From positions 1-64,000 of the forward strand of contig MU119325.1 in the NCBI GenBank assembly GCA_014904845.1: DNA of 64,000 nucleotides, in the 5' to 3' direction. Numbering within the stretch: the stretch's first letter is position 1; each line of letters starts with the position of its first letter. This document shows, piece by piece, positions 50,829 through 61,231 of the stretch. The DNA is from Acephala macrosclerotiorum (taxonomy: Eukaryota > Ascomycota > Leotiomycetes > Helotiales > Mollisiaceae). The position numbers and the translations under genes were made by a program. The notes beneath the pieces were generated by a model. The model saw nothing but the letters and a program-made list of their open reading frames with translations, was not told the origin of the DNA and ran no database searches.

Positions 50829-53058
50829 ATGTCTACTTACAAAGCTGAAGAAGACCCTAATGGCAGCCCTCCTGTGTTTTCCCCAGCTCTTCCACTGGAA
50901 ATATGGACGCATGTTGGAGAACAGGTACGTTCATGCATTTGGTTAGCCAATCCCAACGACATGTGGCCATGCGATGCTACGGTATAAATTTCAACCTAAG
51001 TATCCATCCAGATGTCTTCTACGTCCTCACATTTAGCTTCGCAGTGCCTTCGTACCATCCCAAGTTTCAATGACCATATATCGATAGCAAGGCTAACAAT
51101 TATTTATTAGATCCGCAGTCGAACAACCCTCCGAGCTCTCGTGTTAGTCTGCCGTGCCTTTCGAGATATATATACACCTGTACTACACGCAAGCCGCTCA
51201 GTAATATTAAGCCAATGCCCACCCCAGACGTTAAGATCCCGTCAAAAACCCCTCCCGAGCTTTCTCGAATATACAAAACACTTTGAGGTCATCTTCCACG
51301 AGTTCTCCGAGGCAAAATTACACTACAAGACCGGAGACAACCCTGAATTTGCTGGGTTTGTTGCGAGAATGCTGCGCGAAATGCCCAATCTTCAATCCTT
51401 CCGGTCAGTCTGTCTCAGTCCTGAACAGGAGAGGCTGCTAATGCTAAATGTTATTTTACCTCTAGATGGTTGGATGTGTCTTTCGAGCAATCATATGGCC
51501 TTGCTCGGATACTCAAAGATACCGTCGTTGTTACAGCTTTGGAAAATTGCAAGAGCCTGAAGAATGTCTCGATTCAGTTTTCCTCGCAATACCTCGAAGA
51601 TCGCCATGCTGCCAGTAACTGCTCGATGCCATTGAAATGTTTCCAGAACTTGACTTCACTTGAGCTCTTCAGCTTTTACGCATTTCGAAATAAGCAACAG
51701 CTGGTAAAAGACATTGCAAGTCTTTTATGCAGGTGCCCGGGCCTGAAAACATTGGGCCTCGGAATGGCCTGTGACTTCGATTGCGACGATGAATCTCTGA
51801 TCATAGAAGACGACTACCACTTTCTAGAACAGTTGTGCACGCTCTACGAATCTAAAGGTAATGCACCACCATTAGCACTTGAAACGCTCAGGCTAGGTCA
51901 TGGAATGTATCTTTTTCAATCTCTCTTATCAACGAAGAAGACGGACTTTCTTTCGAAGCTCGCCAAGGTTGCCGGACTTAAAACCCTGCACATATTCAAC
52001 GACTTCATAAAATACGGCAGCGAGGAAGATCGAGAAAGTATGGAAATCGATTGGTCTTTGCTGAATGGGTGCGAGTCACTCCACCAACTCGCGATCTCTA
52101 GACTGGAACCGGATGTCACAGACTGGCTCAATAGTAAAGGGCAATCTGTTCAAGAGCTGATAGTGACACATCACTACACCATGTATAGTGATGACTTAGA
52201 CGAATTTGACCGTCTAAATCTCCCAAACCTAACCATGCTGTTTACATCTGAAGGAACTGTTGCAAAGCGAGACGGTGATAATGTTTGGACGGATACCGAC
52301 TCATCAGTTGAGGACTCGACGGATGCCATTGAGCTGGGCATAGATTCATCAGATTCAGAGTCGGAGGAGGAAAGGGACTCGTCCGGTATTAAATTGCCAA
52401 AGTCGAATGAATCGAATTCTCAGTCTCGTCCCCGGAACTACGATCGGTCCGTCATAACCGTTTTGGATAGACTTCATGATGGTGGAGCTCAACTTACAAG
52501 ACTCCGAATTTGCCTTGACTTTGAATCTCAGTGGGTGTGTGCCATTCTTTTCCTTCGATAGCGTATAAGCACATGCTAAGTATCGCAGCTGCACTTTTAC
52601 GGTAATCTGCCGAAATTGGCCTCTCTAACTCAGCTGTACTTACGCAGCAGGAGCCGCCGTGGTGGTCAATACCCACACAGCAGTCTTCCTTATGGCCGAA
52701 TGTCACAAAACCTAAGGATATCGCATACCACTATGCGCAGCTTATACAATCAAGGTGTCCTCGCTTGCAATTCATTCGCATACAATACTGGGCGTGGGGC
52801 ATCTGTCTGGTCGCGGGTGTAAGCACTTGCAGAGAAGAGCAAAAGGAGCTTGTTGCGCTGGACATAGACGAGACATTGTCTATTGACTTATTTGCCATCG
52901 AGAATTTCCCTCAGCAGGCTGGTTTGCCTGGCCATGAAGAACCTTCCGATGTTGAAGAATTCTCGGAACAACTTTATACTCTGGATTCTGAGGTTAGCAA
53001 AATGATCGACGAGGAGGCCCGCCGTTTAGCCGCTGACTTAAGAGAATCCGGGGCATAA
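50829..53058 (+). CDS. F-box/LRR-like protein, at least four exons; 3' frame unresolved
   Basis: Exons: 50829-50924, 51111-51403, 51466-52534 and 52589 onward. Introns are 186, 62 and 54 bp; the first has GTACGT and a GCTAAC branch site. Joining exons 1 and 2 builds an F-box-like motif: L-P-L-E-I-W in exon 1, then L-V-C-R-A-F-R-D-I-Y in exon 2. Exon 3 has leucine-rich segments (for example C-P-G-L-K-T-L-G-L) and an acidic serine-rich stretch. F-box proteins recruit substrates to SCF ubiquitin ligases, and that role is family inference. The last part (52765-53058 frame, with I-A-Y-H-Y-A-Q and W-A-W) is coding-like but is one nucleotide out of frame with exon 4. The change falls between ~52640 and 52710 and no good intron explains it. 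It may be a frameshifted allele, a sequencing error or a missed exon. Confidence 0.78.
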
Positions 53059-56000
53059 TTTTATGACTGTTCTTGCTGCTGCAACCTAGTCAGGCCAAGC
53101 AATGTGAATGACTTAACGATTGAATCCTAATATTTGTGCAAGGAGGTAAAATATCTGCAACAATTTTTCTCTAGATGTACTTTCTAAGGAGTAGTTCGTT
53201 CCCCCGAAGATGTCAAAGCAGGAAATCTAGAAACTCCTGTTCACATTTCTATCTAACGTACAGTGATGCATTGCCACTAGTTTCCCAACAAAGATATTCA
53301 TTCCTAGTGAAGCACAATTGCTCACGGATTCACTGGGAAGGCTAGGCCCCAGTCCGACCCTTTAGCGGGGAGAAGATGTGCTACCAACTAGATTAAGTAT
53401 AGCTCTAAACCTTGAATTTAAAACCGTGCTATTCGAGATCCTTGGGAGCGTCTTTGGGCTCCTAGAAATAATCGTCAAAACTTGACAAAAATGACATGAT
53501 GCGACGTAAGCCAACATCTAGCCTCATTAGTTCAGTGGGTACTGCTCAGGTTGCCCAGGTAGCTCAGGTGAGCTGGCCGAGCCAGGGGTGAGACGGGGGT
53601 GATTAGTACTTGAGTAAAAGCGGCTAGGTTTACTAACTAATTTTGGAACGAAAATAGTGGATTAGTGCTTAACTACTACTATAGTCATACTTGACTTTTT
53701 CTTTTGCTGATTCCGTTTTAGTGTCTGGACGTGAGAAGCTGCCGCTTTAACTTGACCGAGAGTAGTAAGTATTTCTCAGCATTTCTAAGCATAGCCTAAG
53801 CTTGGCGCAAGCAATCTGGGCATATATTAAGAAGCTATTCTAAGACTTAACAAGACTTATTCTAGCTCTCTTGATGCCCGATTAAACTTTCCTCGCCGTA
53901 CTTTGGAACTCGCGAATAAATCACTATTTTGATTAAATACGTTACTAATATTCGTGGGATGCTAGTAAAGTGACTTATATTGTACTACTTTTAAAATGTA
54001 ATTAAAGAAATTGAAGTTCTTCTGCCAGTCAGTTAATCCACCGTTGATAGAATTATGTACATTTTAGAGGTACCTTTTCATTGTAAACATCTGAATCTAA
54101 GCCTTACATACAAAAGAATTCCCGATCCTGGTTAGCAAATCCATGTACTTCCAAAATACGATCTTTGGCATTAAAAATCAAAATAAGTATTCATTCGGTA
54201 AATTGGGGGCGAAGATTGGTTATTTCGATCCTGACGTCTCGCGCGAGGCTCTCCGAAATAGCTGTTAGCCCCGTGCCAACCGCGGCTTTGGGCCCGCCAA
54301 CGGGCTTCGGCGCTAGAAATAGAATGAAACTTGAATTCCAAAATGAATCAAAGTGCTTAATTGGTTAGTCTTTGGGAATGTAGGGAAGTAGCGGCCCGCA
54401 TGGATGCAACCCGGGGCTGCGGGGCACAGCCTACTAAGCATCGTTCCAACTCCCTGGGACGCAACGGAGCTTTTGGATAGCTACTCTCGCAAAGGCACAA
54501 AGTATAGTAAAGTGGAGTAAAGTGAAGCTGAGCAGGCTCCTCATTGTATTGAATTACTTTGCAGCAAACCTAGAGGGTATAATGCACTGTCCGTCCTTCC
54601 TATTCATTCCGAGGTGAGCAGCATTTAATCGCTAACACTTCCACAATTCCGAGCCACAACCAAATTGGGTAATACGATAGAATAAAGTAATATGATTATT
54701 TCGTTTTAAAGGACAAATTCGGCTCCAGTAGAACGAGCGAAGATACGGAGACGGGGTTGAATCTTTGAAGTGTTGAGAGCGACTCGCGATCGGAGAGGCG
54801 ACCGGAATGGGCAAGTATAATTTAACTCTATCAACTAAGACAATTCACAGCAACAAGTGCGACTATCTTTACATTTGAATCAGAAGAATAGATACATATT
54901 ACGATACATTTCTTGGAGTTAAAGCCCCAATTTCCCAGATGCCAGAAACGTAGTCATCCCATATTGTGTGAAACTAAGTCCGCCCAGCCATGTTCGGCCC
55001 ACAGTACTCCGTGCGCCGGTTTAGCATGTCTAACCGCAACTTATCGACCATAATCTGCGTAGTAGTTAGCGAGTTGTTGAGCAGGACACGATGAATGACG
55101 ACTGACATGGATCCTGGGGTTGCGTCGGTGGGTGGGGAGGAGGGGGATTTTGTGGAGGTTGATCCATTGCAGCAGCAGATGCTGAAGACTTTTAGATTCG
55201 ATTCTGTGTTTGCTTGAGGAAGGCCTGCAACTACAACGTATTCGGCGTTGACAAAACAAGACTAGCATCAATTAGTATGGATTGAAGGTGTACAGCCGGC
55301 AGTCTGACCTAGGATATTGCACCTGGATGAATCAATTTGCAGGAGGTAGTGCAATTTTTTGATCTAGAAGATTTGGTCCGAGGATGAAGGAAAAATGTGA
55401 GAAGGGGATTCTCGCACAGAAAAATATCGTTTATATAACGTCTTTACATCTTAGTGTTGCGCGCGAACGTGGTGCGCACGCAGAGCACACTACCGCGCGC
55501 ACCACGAGCATGATGACAGAACAAGTGTAAGAAAGACAGCTTTATCGCATTGACTGTGTGACAGCGCACAACGACGGGAGGGAAGATGAGTGAGAAAGGA
55601 TTAATTGCACCCTTTTGACAACGAGAGGGGATATGGAGAAAGCATCAGCGGACTGATGTTGACGGCGAGTTCTGACAGCGCGAGGCGGATCCATCGAAGG
55701 CTTCTCGCGGCCGTCCGAGGTTCTCGTCTAGCTGCAGGTTGCCGGTTTGCATTCTGACAGGGCCGATCGCACACAGCAGCGTTGGGGAGGCGCAAGGAAC
55801 ATCGAAAGCGCGGAGGTCTAAAAAGTCGGAAATAAGTTTGATCCAAATTCCTGGGCCCGACGGGTGCAGACACAAATCTGGCAGAAGGTAGTGAACTCGT
55901 AAATTCGAAAGCCAAGGATCTGAGGCGCGTCCTGCAATTACAGTGGAAGGCGTGTGACCGGTGTCGTGGTTGGTATGAGGTTGGTATGAGGTTAGAAAAG

Positions 56001-56881
56001 GGCTCACTAAACCGCTTTGAGACAGCAAGCGAGATTGGGCGGCGGTCAAGTTTCGTAAACTGCCCCCTTCGGCTTGTCCCATACTGGATTTGTCGAAAGT
56101 CAGGGGTTGATGCCCACTCTTTAAATGATGATCGGCAGGACATGATAAAAGAGGGCATTTGGACTGTAAAATACTCATAGCACCGCCGACTGACAACATT
56201 CACGGACGGACGTCCCGACAACCTGCATCTGATCGGGCAAATGGTCTGTGCCAGCGTAAAGAGTTAAAACGAAATGATGCGCGCAAGGCCATACCAGCTG
56301 TGTGTTCTGAGTTCTGAGGATTCGGTCCATGGTAGGTAAATACTTTCAACATCATTGTAACATTCAATTCAACACAGCCGTTGAATGCTGCTGTGCCTTC
56401 TGCTTCTCTTGCATCTGCCCATGTGCATTTTCCTTTAGTACTGGTGTGTGTTTTCGCAGCGTTGAGTACGTGGAGGTCGAGTCCCTGATCTACGATCACC
56501 AACGATTGAGCGCAATATCTAGCTACTACCTATTCACAGAAATGGTTTGACCAAATTGATCACAGTAAGTCATTTTGCCTTGCATTTTAACCTCTACGAG
56601 GAGAATACTGACCCTTCCTAGCTCCTCCACCGTCATTATCGAACGAAAGCCCATAGCGCAGAATAGTATATAGCATAATCGATCCCATTGTTGCCTATCC
56701 ATACTAAGACTCAGGACGGTCTTACACTCTATTCTTTAAGGGGCACGAATTGGCGCAGATCATTGTCGGTCAAAAGAACTGCTGCCACCAAGTCGCATAT
56801 TTGTTTCGCCCCTTGCGGCTACTTCCTCTTTTCTTCGTGATCGACGATCGCCTCGCCTCGGACCTTATATTCGTTACAACA
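53059..56881. other. 3.8-kb stretch with no convincing gene
   Basis: Composition is normal. The longest open frames (minus strand 55601-56221 and 55645-56199, two overlapping frames) show no family resemblance, and their composition looks non-coding. Small items are an inverted repeat CGTGGTGCGC/GCGCACCACG (55468-55477 and 55497-55506), an 11-bp tandem duplication TTGGTATGAGG (55970-55991), and a GC-rich patch at 54260-54315. The stretch immediately before 56882 should hold the promoter of the next gene. Degraded transposons or long non-coding RNA are possible but unsupported. Confidence 0.45.
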
Positions 56882-59110
56882 ATGAGCAGGCGCGGAAGAC
56901 CAAACACCAATATCCCAGACCACGCCATTGATGCGCTATTCGGGCGAGGGTACAATGCGACAAGATGGAAGATAGAACTCGAGACTCAAGGATACATTTG
57001 GAATCCTGGCCTGAAGAATAGAATAATTGGGCGACAGTTCATATTCTTCAAGGATGAAATCGGATGTCTCCTCTCTACCCCTGGCACCCGTCGCCCCGAC
57101 GGCACAATGTCGAACTCTTGCAAGAGCATTCTCCAGGTGCTAAAGGGCGAGACTAGTCTGCGAGAGAGAGATCAACGACTCCAGAATAAACGGCTTTTCG
57201 GCCCAGAGTCTGCGTAAGTGCTTTCTTCTGTAATTTGTGCTCATTAAACCCTTGTTAATTCAATACTGACGTCTGTCTGTAGTCCTCGCACTCTCGAAGA
57301 CAAAGTCAAGAAATGGAGGGAGGAGGATGCCTCTTATGGCTTTCCACCACCACCGAATAATACCGCCCAATTTGGGGTCAGTGCCGAGGACAGTTACAAT
57401 ACCGGAGAGAATGATCAAGATCCACATAAATCTAACTATGGCCATCGAACGGGATCAATGGCTATCCGCTCTCGCCAAAATGACACAGATCACAGCATGC
57501 CGTGGACGTCAGCCCCTATGAGCAATGGCACGTTGCAGACTGCTATACCTGAATCAAACCACCAAGACCTTGCAGATTTGTTGACGCCATCCGTCCCAAC
57601 CCCCTTTCGTTCCACTGTGGGCTGTTCCGGTACCCACCAACACCTTTCTACTCAAGAGAACAACCTAACATGGGATCATGACATGGTTATGATGAACTCT
57701 GGTATGTCTCATCTACATGCAATGAACCATCCAACTGACTCTATGTAAGCCTCTAGCTACGCGCTAGCGGATAGTGGCAACATTCCCCATTACCCAGATG
57801 CGGCACAACGTGGGCTTGTACAACCTTATTTCCAGATGCCTTACGCTGCCTGTCCAACAAACTATACACCCTCTACTCCAAATCAGTCAAGTCAATCGGA
57901 TATTGAAAGAGTCTTATTGGCGGCGCTTTCACCAGAAATTTCGCCACAGTATTCGAATACGGCTCTCAATTCTGCAATGACATCCGACACACGCATTCAA
58001 CTTCCTCTTACAAACGGGCAGTGGCGTGTCGAGGTTGCGACTAGGCTGCTAGAAGAGATAGCTAAGCAACAAGAACACGATTATCCAATGCCACCCAAGA
58101 GACCCGACTCAGAAATCTTCGACCATGACATTCCAGATAATGGTTCAAACGAACTTCCTTGTCAAGATACAGAGATGCCTAATGTCGACGACTTCCAGCA
58201 TCCAGATGAGGATGAGTTGAGTGGTGAATATACGATACAATTGGCCAAGTTGTTGCGCCGGACGGTACCAGCCTCACAGCTTTCCCGCATAGCCAAGCAA
58301 GCTACTAAATCTCATCGCGCCAGACAGAACAGGCCCCATAACAGAGTCTTTAGGGAAACACGCCTCAGACGAAACATTCTCGATCTCAATTCGGAAGTGC
58401 GAAGATTGAAGGAAGATTTGAAGAATGTAACTGTGGCCCTGGAACAGAAAGCTCACGAGAAAGATGTAGAAATTCTGAAGCTCACCGACCGGATAAGGGA
58501 TCTGGAACTTCTTGAAATCCATTTGAGCGAAAAGATTCGGCAGGAAGCAGGACTGGCCAGGCAAAAGGATGCTGCTAAAAAGGCAAACTCGGACCCTCCC
58601 CTCAATCACTCCGCCGAAGATGACATCGAAAATGAATCAAAACGCACTCGAGTAGTGAGGTCGAACAGTCCACTGCCCTTCAAGCTAAATACATCTAAGC
58701 CGCCCCCTCCACTCAGCTTTTATCCGAAGATTGACCTTCAAACCCCGTCTTCAGACCACCGGAAGCCCTTGCGTTTGGGGAGAGAAATGGAAGCAAGTTC
58801 TATACCAAGCCCTCAGGGCTGTGCGAGGACCCCAAAGCCAATCACCAAAGAGACTTTGAAAGAAGACAAGAGCCCCAAGCGCTCGTTCAAGGCGAAACTT
58901 AATGATAAGTTCTTGAACAAAAAATATGGGGTGGCGCCTCCTGTCCCGCAGATGGATTATCAGGCCTCGAAGCCGTTGCCACCTCCCCCGAATGACTCGG
59001 ATATCGATGGCGATGATGCAACGAAGAGATTTACCGTCGCAACAATGGATTCTGGGTACCAGTCACTCGACATTCCGAGTGCGAGAAACTCTGTGGGCTC
59101 AATTGAGTGA
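56882..59110 (+). CDS. Uncharacterised coiled-coil protein, 697 residues, three exons
   Basis: Exon 1 is 56882-57213, intron 57214-57282 (GTAAGT, branch ACTGAC, TAG), exon 2 is 57283-57701, intron 57702-57767 (GTATGT, AACTGAC, CTAG) and exon 3 is 57768-59110. The second intron is 66 bp, a multiple of three, and holds an in-frame TAA, so splicing is needed for the full protein. The ATG after ACAACA was chosen because it starts a basic N terminus; an upstream frame to 56750 is less likely. The N-terminal ~110 residues look globular and match nothing I know. The middle is low-complexity, with many Asn, Ser and Pro. Residues ~445-515 form a strong heptad coiled coil. The C-terminal part has proline runs (P-P-P-P) and basic patches and ends in a serine-rich tail. 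Function unknown; scaffold or nuclear roles are guesses. Confidence 0.82.
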
Positions 59111-59945
59111 TGTATACCACATCCAAGTTTTTGCAATGGATAGACACATTTCTATCTCTACCCACATTCGTTCCCTTTATTGTCATTATCATTCTCGAAC
59201 CTCTGGTTCCCCAACACCCTGGTTCAATCTCAATATACGCAGCGCTAGGTCTCGACCTATTCCTGCTCGAAACTAATCAACTGCGCCACTTCTTCTGGAC
59301 AATTGGCCATGTTCACAAATTTTGCATTTCTTTGCGTCGGGGGAGTATGTATTTGTCTACATGAGAGAACATATCTAGATGAGAGACGAGTAATGTAATG
59401 TATGATATAAATTTTATGGCATGATTCTTTTACTTAGTCTCGGGCATAATTATGATGGTTTGTTGAAGGTGAGGGTCAGCTGAGGTGGAGGTTTACCCCG
59501 CGCACTACCCCCGCACTACCACTAGAATTCGGGTGTGGACTGCCGGAATCATAGAGATCAATCTACGTCTCAGCATACCAGGATGCACGTGATTCCGGAA
59601 TTGGGAATGGAGCAAAATTCGGCTCCCTATAGCTGGTATTCGGCCCGACGCGAATCCGTTTCGCTAGGCTTCCCAGCGTCAAGGAGACGAATTTTGCCCA
59701 TTCCCAACGCCAGCGCCTTGGGACCCAATTCGGCCCCATGCGACGCCGCTTTATTAGTTCCATAAGCACTATCTCCTTAACGGGCAAACCAGTGCAACCA
59801 CTCCGTAGGTTACTCCAGTTAGCTTACCCCACACCCATTTTTAGATTCGGAATACTATAATTATTAGTTGATATCTCTTAATTAAATGGTGTTGGAGGCT
59901 AATACATTATAATTATAAAAATTTTAATAATGTATTGCTCTTTGA
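59111..59945. other. Intergenic, with a small hairpin element
   Basis: Begins with the 3' UTR of the coiled-coil gene. No gene is seen. An imperfect inverted repeat lies at 59601-59707, and a short AT-rich palindrome (AATACATTA...TAATGTATT) lies near 59900-59935, just before the 2EXR-like fragment. Confidence 0.5.
59601..59707. repeat. 107-bp imperfect inverted repeat (possible MITE remnant or hairpin)
   Basis: The left arm, 59601-59626, starts TTGGGAATGG. The right arm, 59683-59707, is its reverse complement with one indel and one substitution. The loop is about 56 bp. A related phrase, AAATTCGGCTCC, also occurs near 54715, and ATTCGGCCC-type phrases recur at 59638 and 59728, so pieces of this sequence are dispersed locally. 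No target duplication was identified. Confidence 0.6.
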
Positions 59946-60443
59946 TACCATCGAGTTACGAGAAATCTGCTTTATGTCTATCAAGAATCGCGAGATCAGA
60001 GTCTCATAGAGTATCGCGGTTGCTTCGAACATGTTCTGCAGCACCCAGCATATCTTACCCACTTCGACGCTATCTACATCCGCGATCCCCAAATCCTCGA
60101 ACGAGTCTTGTGCCCGACCAGATCAAACTTAGAGAATCACCGCGCAGATCTTGTCTCTATCAAAAGCCTTGCTATGCCTCCGTATCTCTGCATCCGCTAT
60201 GCGGACAGAAACGAGAAATATGAATTACTCAGCAGATCCGGAATATACCTAGCCATTCACATGTATGGGCATTTCAAGCAAATGATCATTGTGTGTCGTG
60301 ATCGGCACGAGGCGTATCTAGACTTAAATGATCTCAAAGAGCAACTCAAACCCCAAACCGAAATCTGCACAGAAGCCAGCAAGATGTTGAGTGAGATTGA
60401 GTTACAAAAGGTGGAGAAGCGGGAATTCGAGGAGTTGATATAA
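59946..60443 (+). pseudogene. 5'-truncated fragment resembling a 2EXR-domain (F-box-like fungal) protein
   Basis: A 165-codon frame is open from a TGA at 59943 to the TAA at 60441. It has no ATG near its start, and only weak internal starts (for example near 60174). The first residues (L-L-Y-V-Y-Q-E-S-R, then F-D-A-I-Y-I-R-D-P) match the typical second half of fungal 2EXR domains, where a hydrophobic V-x-x-E-S-R segment is followed by an I-D-x-x-Y-I segment. The first half of the domain is missing, and the DNA before it is AT-rich without a fitting exon. The C-terminal part is lysine- and glutamate-rich. It is best read as a gene remnant; a short protein from an internal ATG cannot be excluded. 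Confidence 0.55.
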
Positions 60444-60493
60444 AAACCTGATGCAGAAATCGAGAAATCCCTGTACGAGAGTTCTACCACTTG

Positions 60494-60937
60494 CAAAGTG
60501 GTCATTAAGCCAGTCAGCCCTTAATCATTTGAGCAAAATGGTCAACTGACTGGCTGACAAGAAGAAGGGCAACTGAATGACTTAACTTATAAACTGATCA
60601 ATTGCTGATCAACTACTAAAAATAGTATCAAATCACGTTTTAATTTATATCTTCGAGCATTTCGAAAAACTTGACTATTTATCTTTGTTTATAAATAGAT
60701 CAAAAAGTTGAAAGAGACAAGAAGCCAGTAAATCTCTTGAGCTTATATCAAGGTTGCAAAAACTCACGATTTTTCACGTGTTTTTAATTATTTATCTCGT
60801 TAAAATGGCCTAAAAACTACAGAATTTCCAGGATTTTAACTGATTAATTATATCATTTGAGATTCTTTCAACTGACTGGCTGATCAATGATCAGTTATCA
60901 GTACTGGCATCAGCTAGCTGACTTAATGACCACTCTG
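60494..60937. mobile_element. 444-bp hAT-type MITE with 8-bp target duplication
   Basis: The left end is CAAAGTGGTCATTAAG. The right end, reverse-complemented, is CAGAGTGGTCATTAAG, a 15/16 match. Flanks are ACCACTTG (60486-60493) and GCCACTTG (60938-60945), matching at 7 of 8 bases, the duplication size of hAT transposons. Subterminal CAACTGACTGGCTGA motifs occur near both ends (about 60543 and 60869). No coding potential. It lies 42 bp (60 bp to the element) downstream of the 2EXR-like frame. Confidence 0.85.
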
Positions 60938-60945
60938 GCCACTTG

Positions 60946-61231
60946 GGGATGCGAAAAAACACACCCAGGCAGCATAAGGCTATGGGGGTGGTAAGAAATG
61001 CACTTGGATTTGAGCTATTGGTATAGGAACTCACAACATCTGTGCTTCGACGTGATAAACAGACAAGCTAGAAGATCGCTGACCAGGTGGAGAAGGGTTT
61101 TCTTTTCCTCAGATGATAATTACGTGTGATCTGTGAGCCATACCTAGACAATTAGCAAATACGCACCTCTCATGCTACCTATGTTGTACCATCACCATGA
61201 TTGACATTCACGACCTCGCGTGTAGAAAGCA
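60946..61231. other. Short intergenic stretch without a visible gene
   Basis: Lies between the hAT-type MITE and the stop codon of the membrane-protein gene. It probably includes that gene's 3' UTR (minus strand). Confidence 0.5.

Noticed and set aside
53525..53640. Possible tRNA-like or SINE sequence (TTAGTTCAGTGGGTACTGC resembles a pol III A box)
   Set aside because: No matching B box at the right distance and no cloverleaf or repeat ends could be drawn.
55601..56221. 206- and 184-residue overlapping frames on the minus strand
   Set aside because: Two overlapping frames of similar length, no hydrophobic or domain pattern, a non-ATG start for the longer one, and no plausible introns joining them to other exons. 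Probably chance in GC-balanced DNA.
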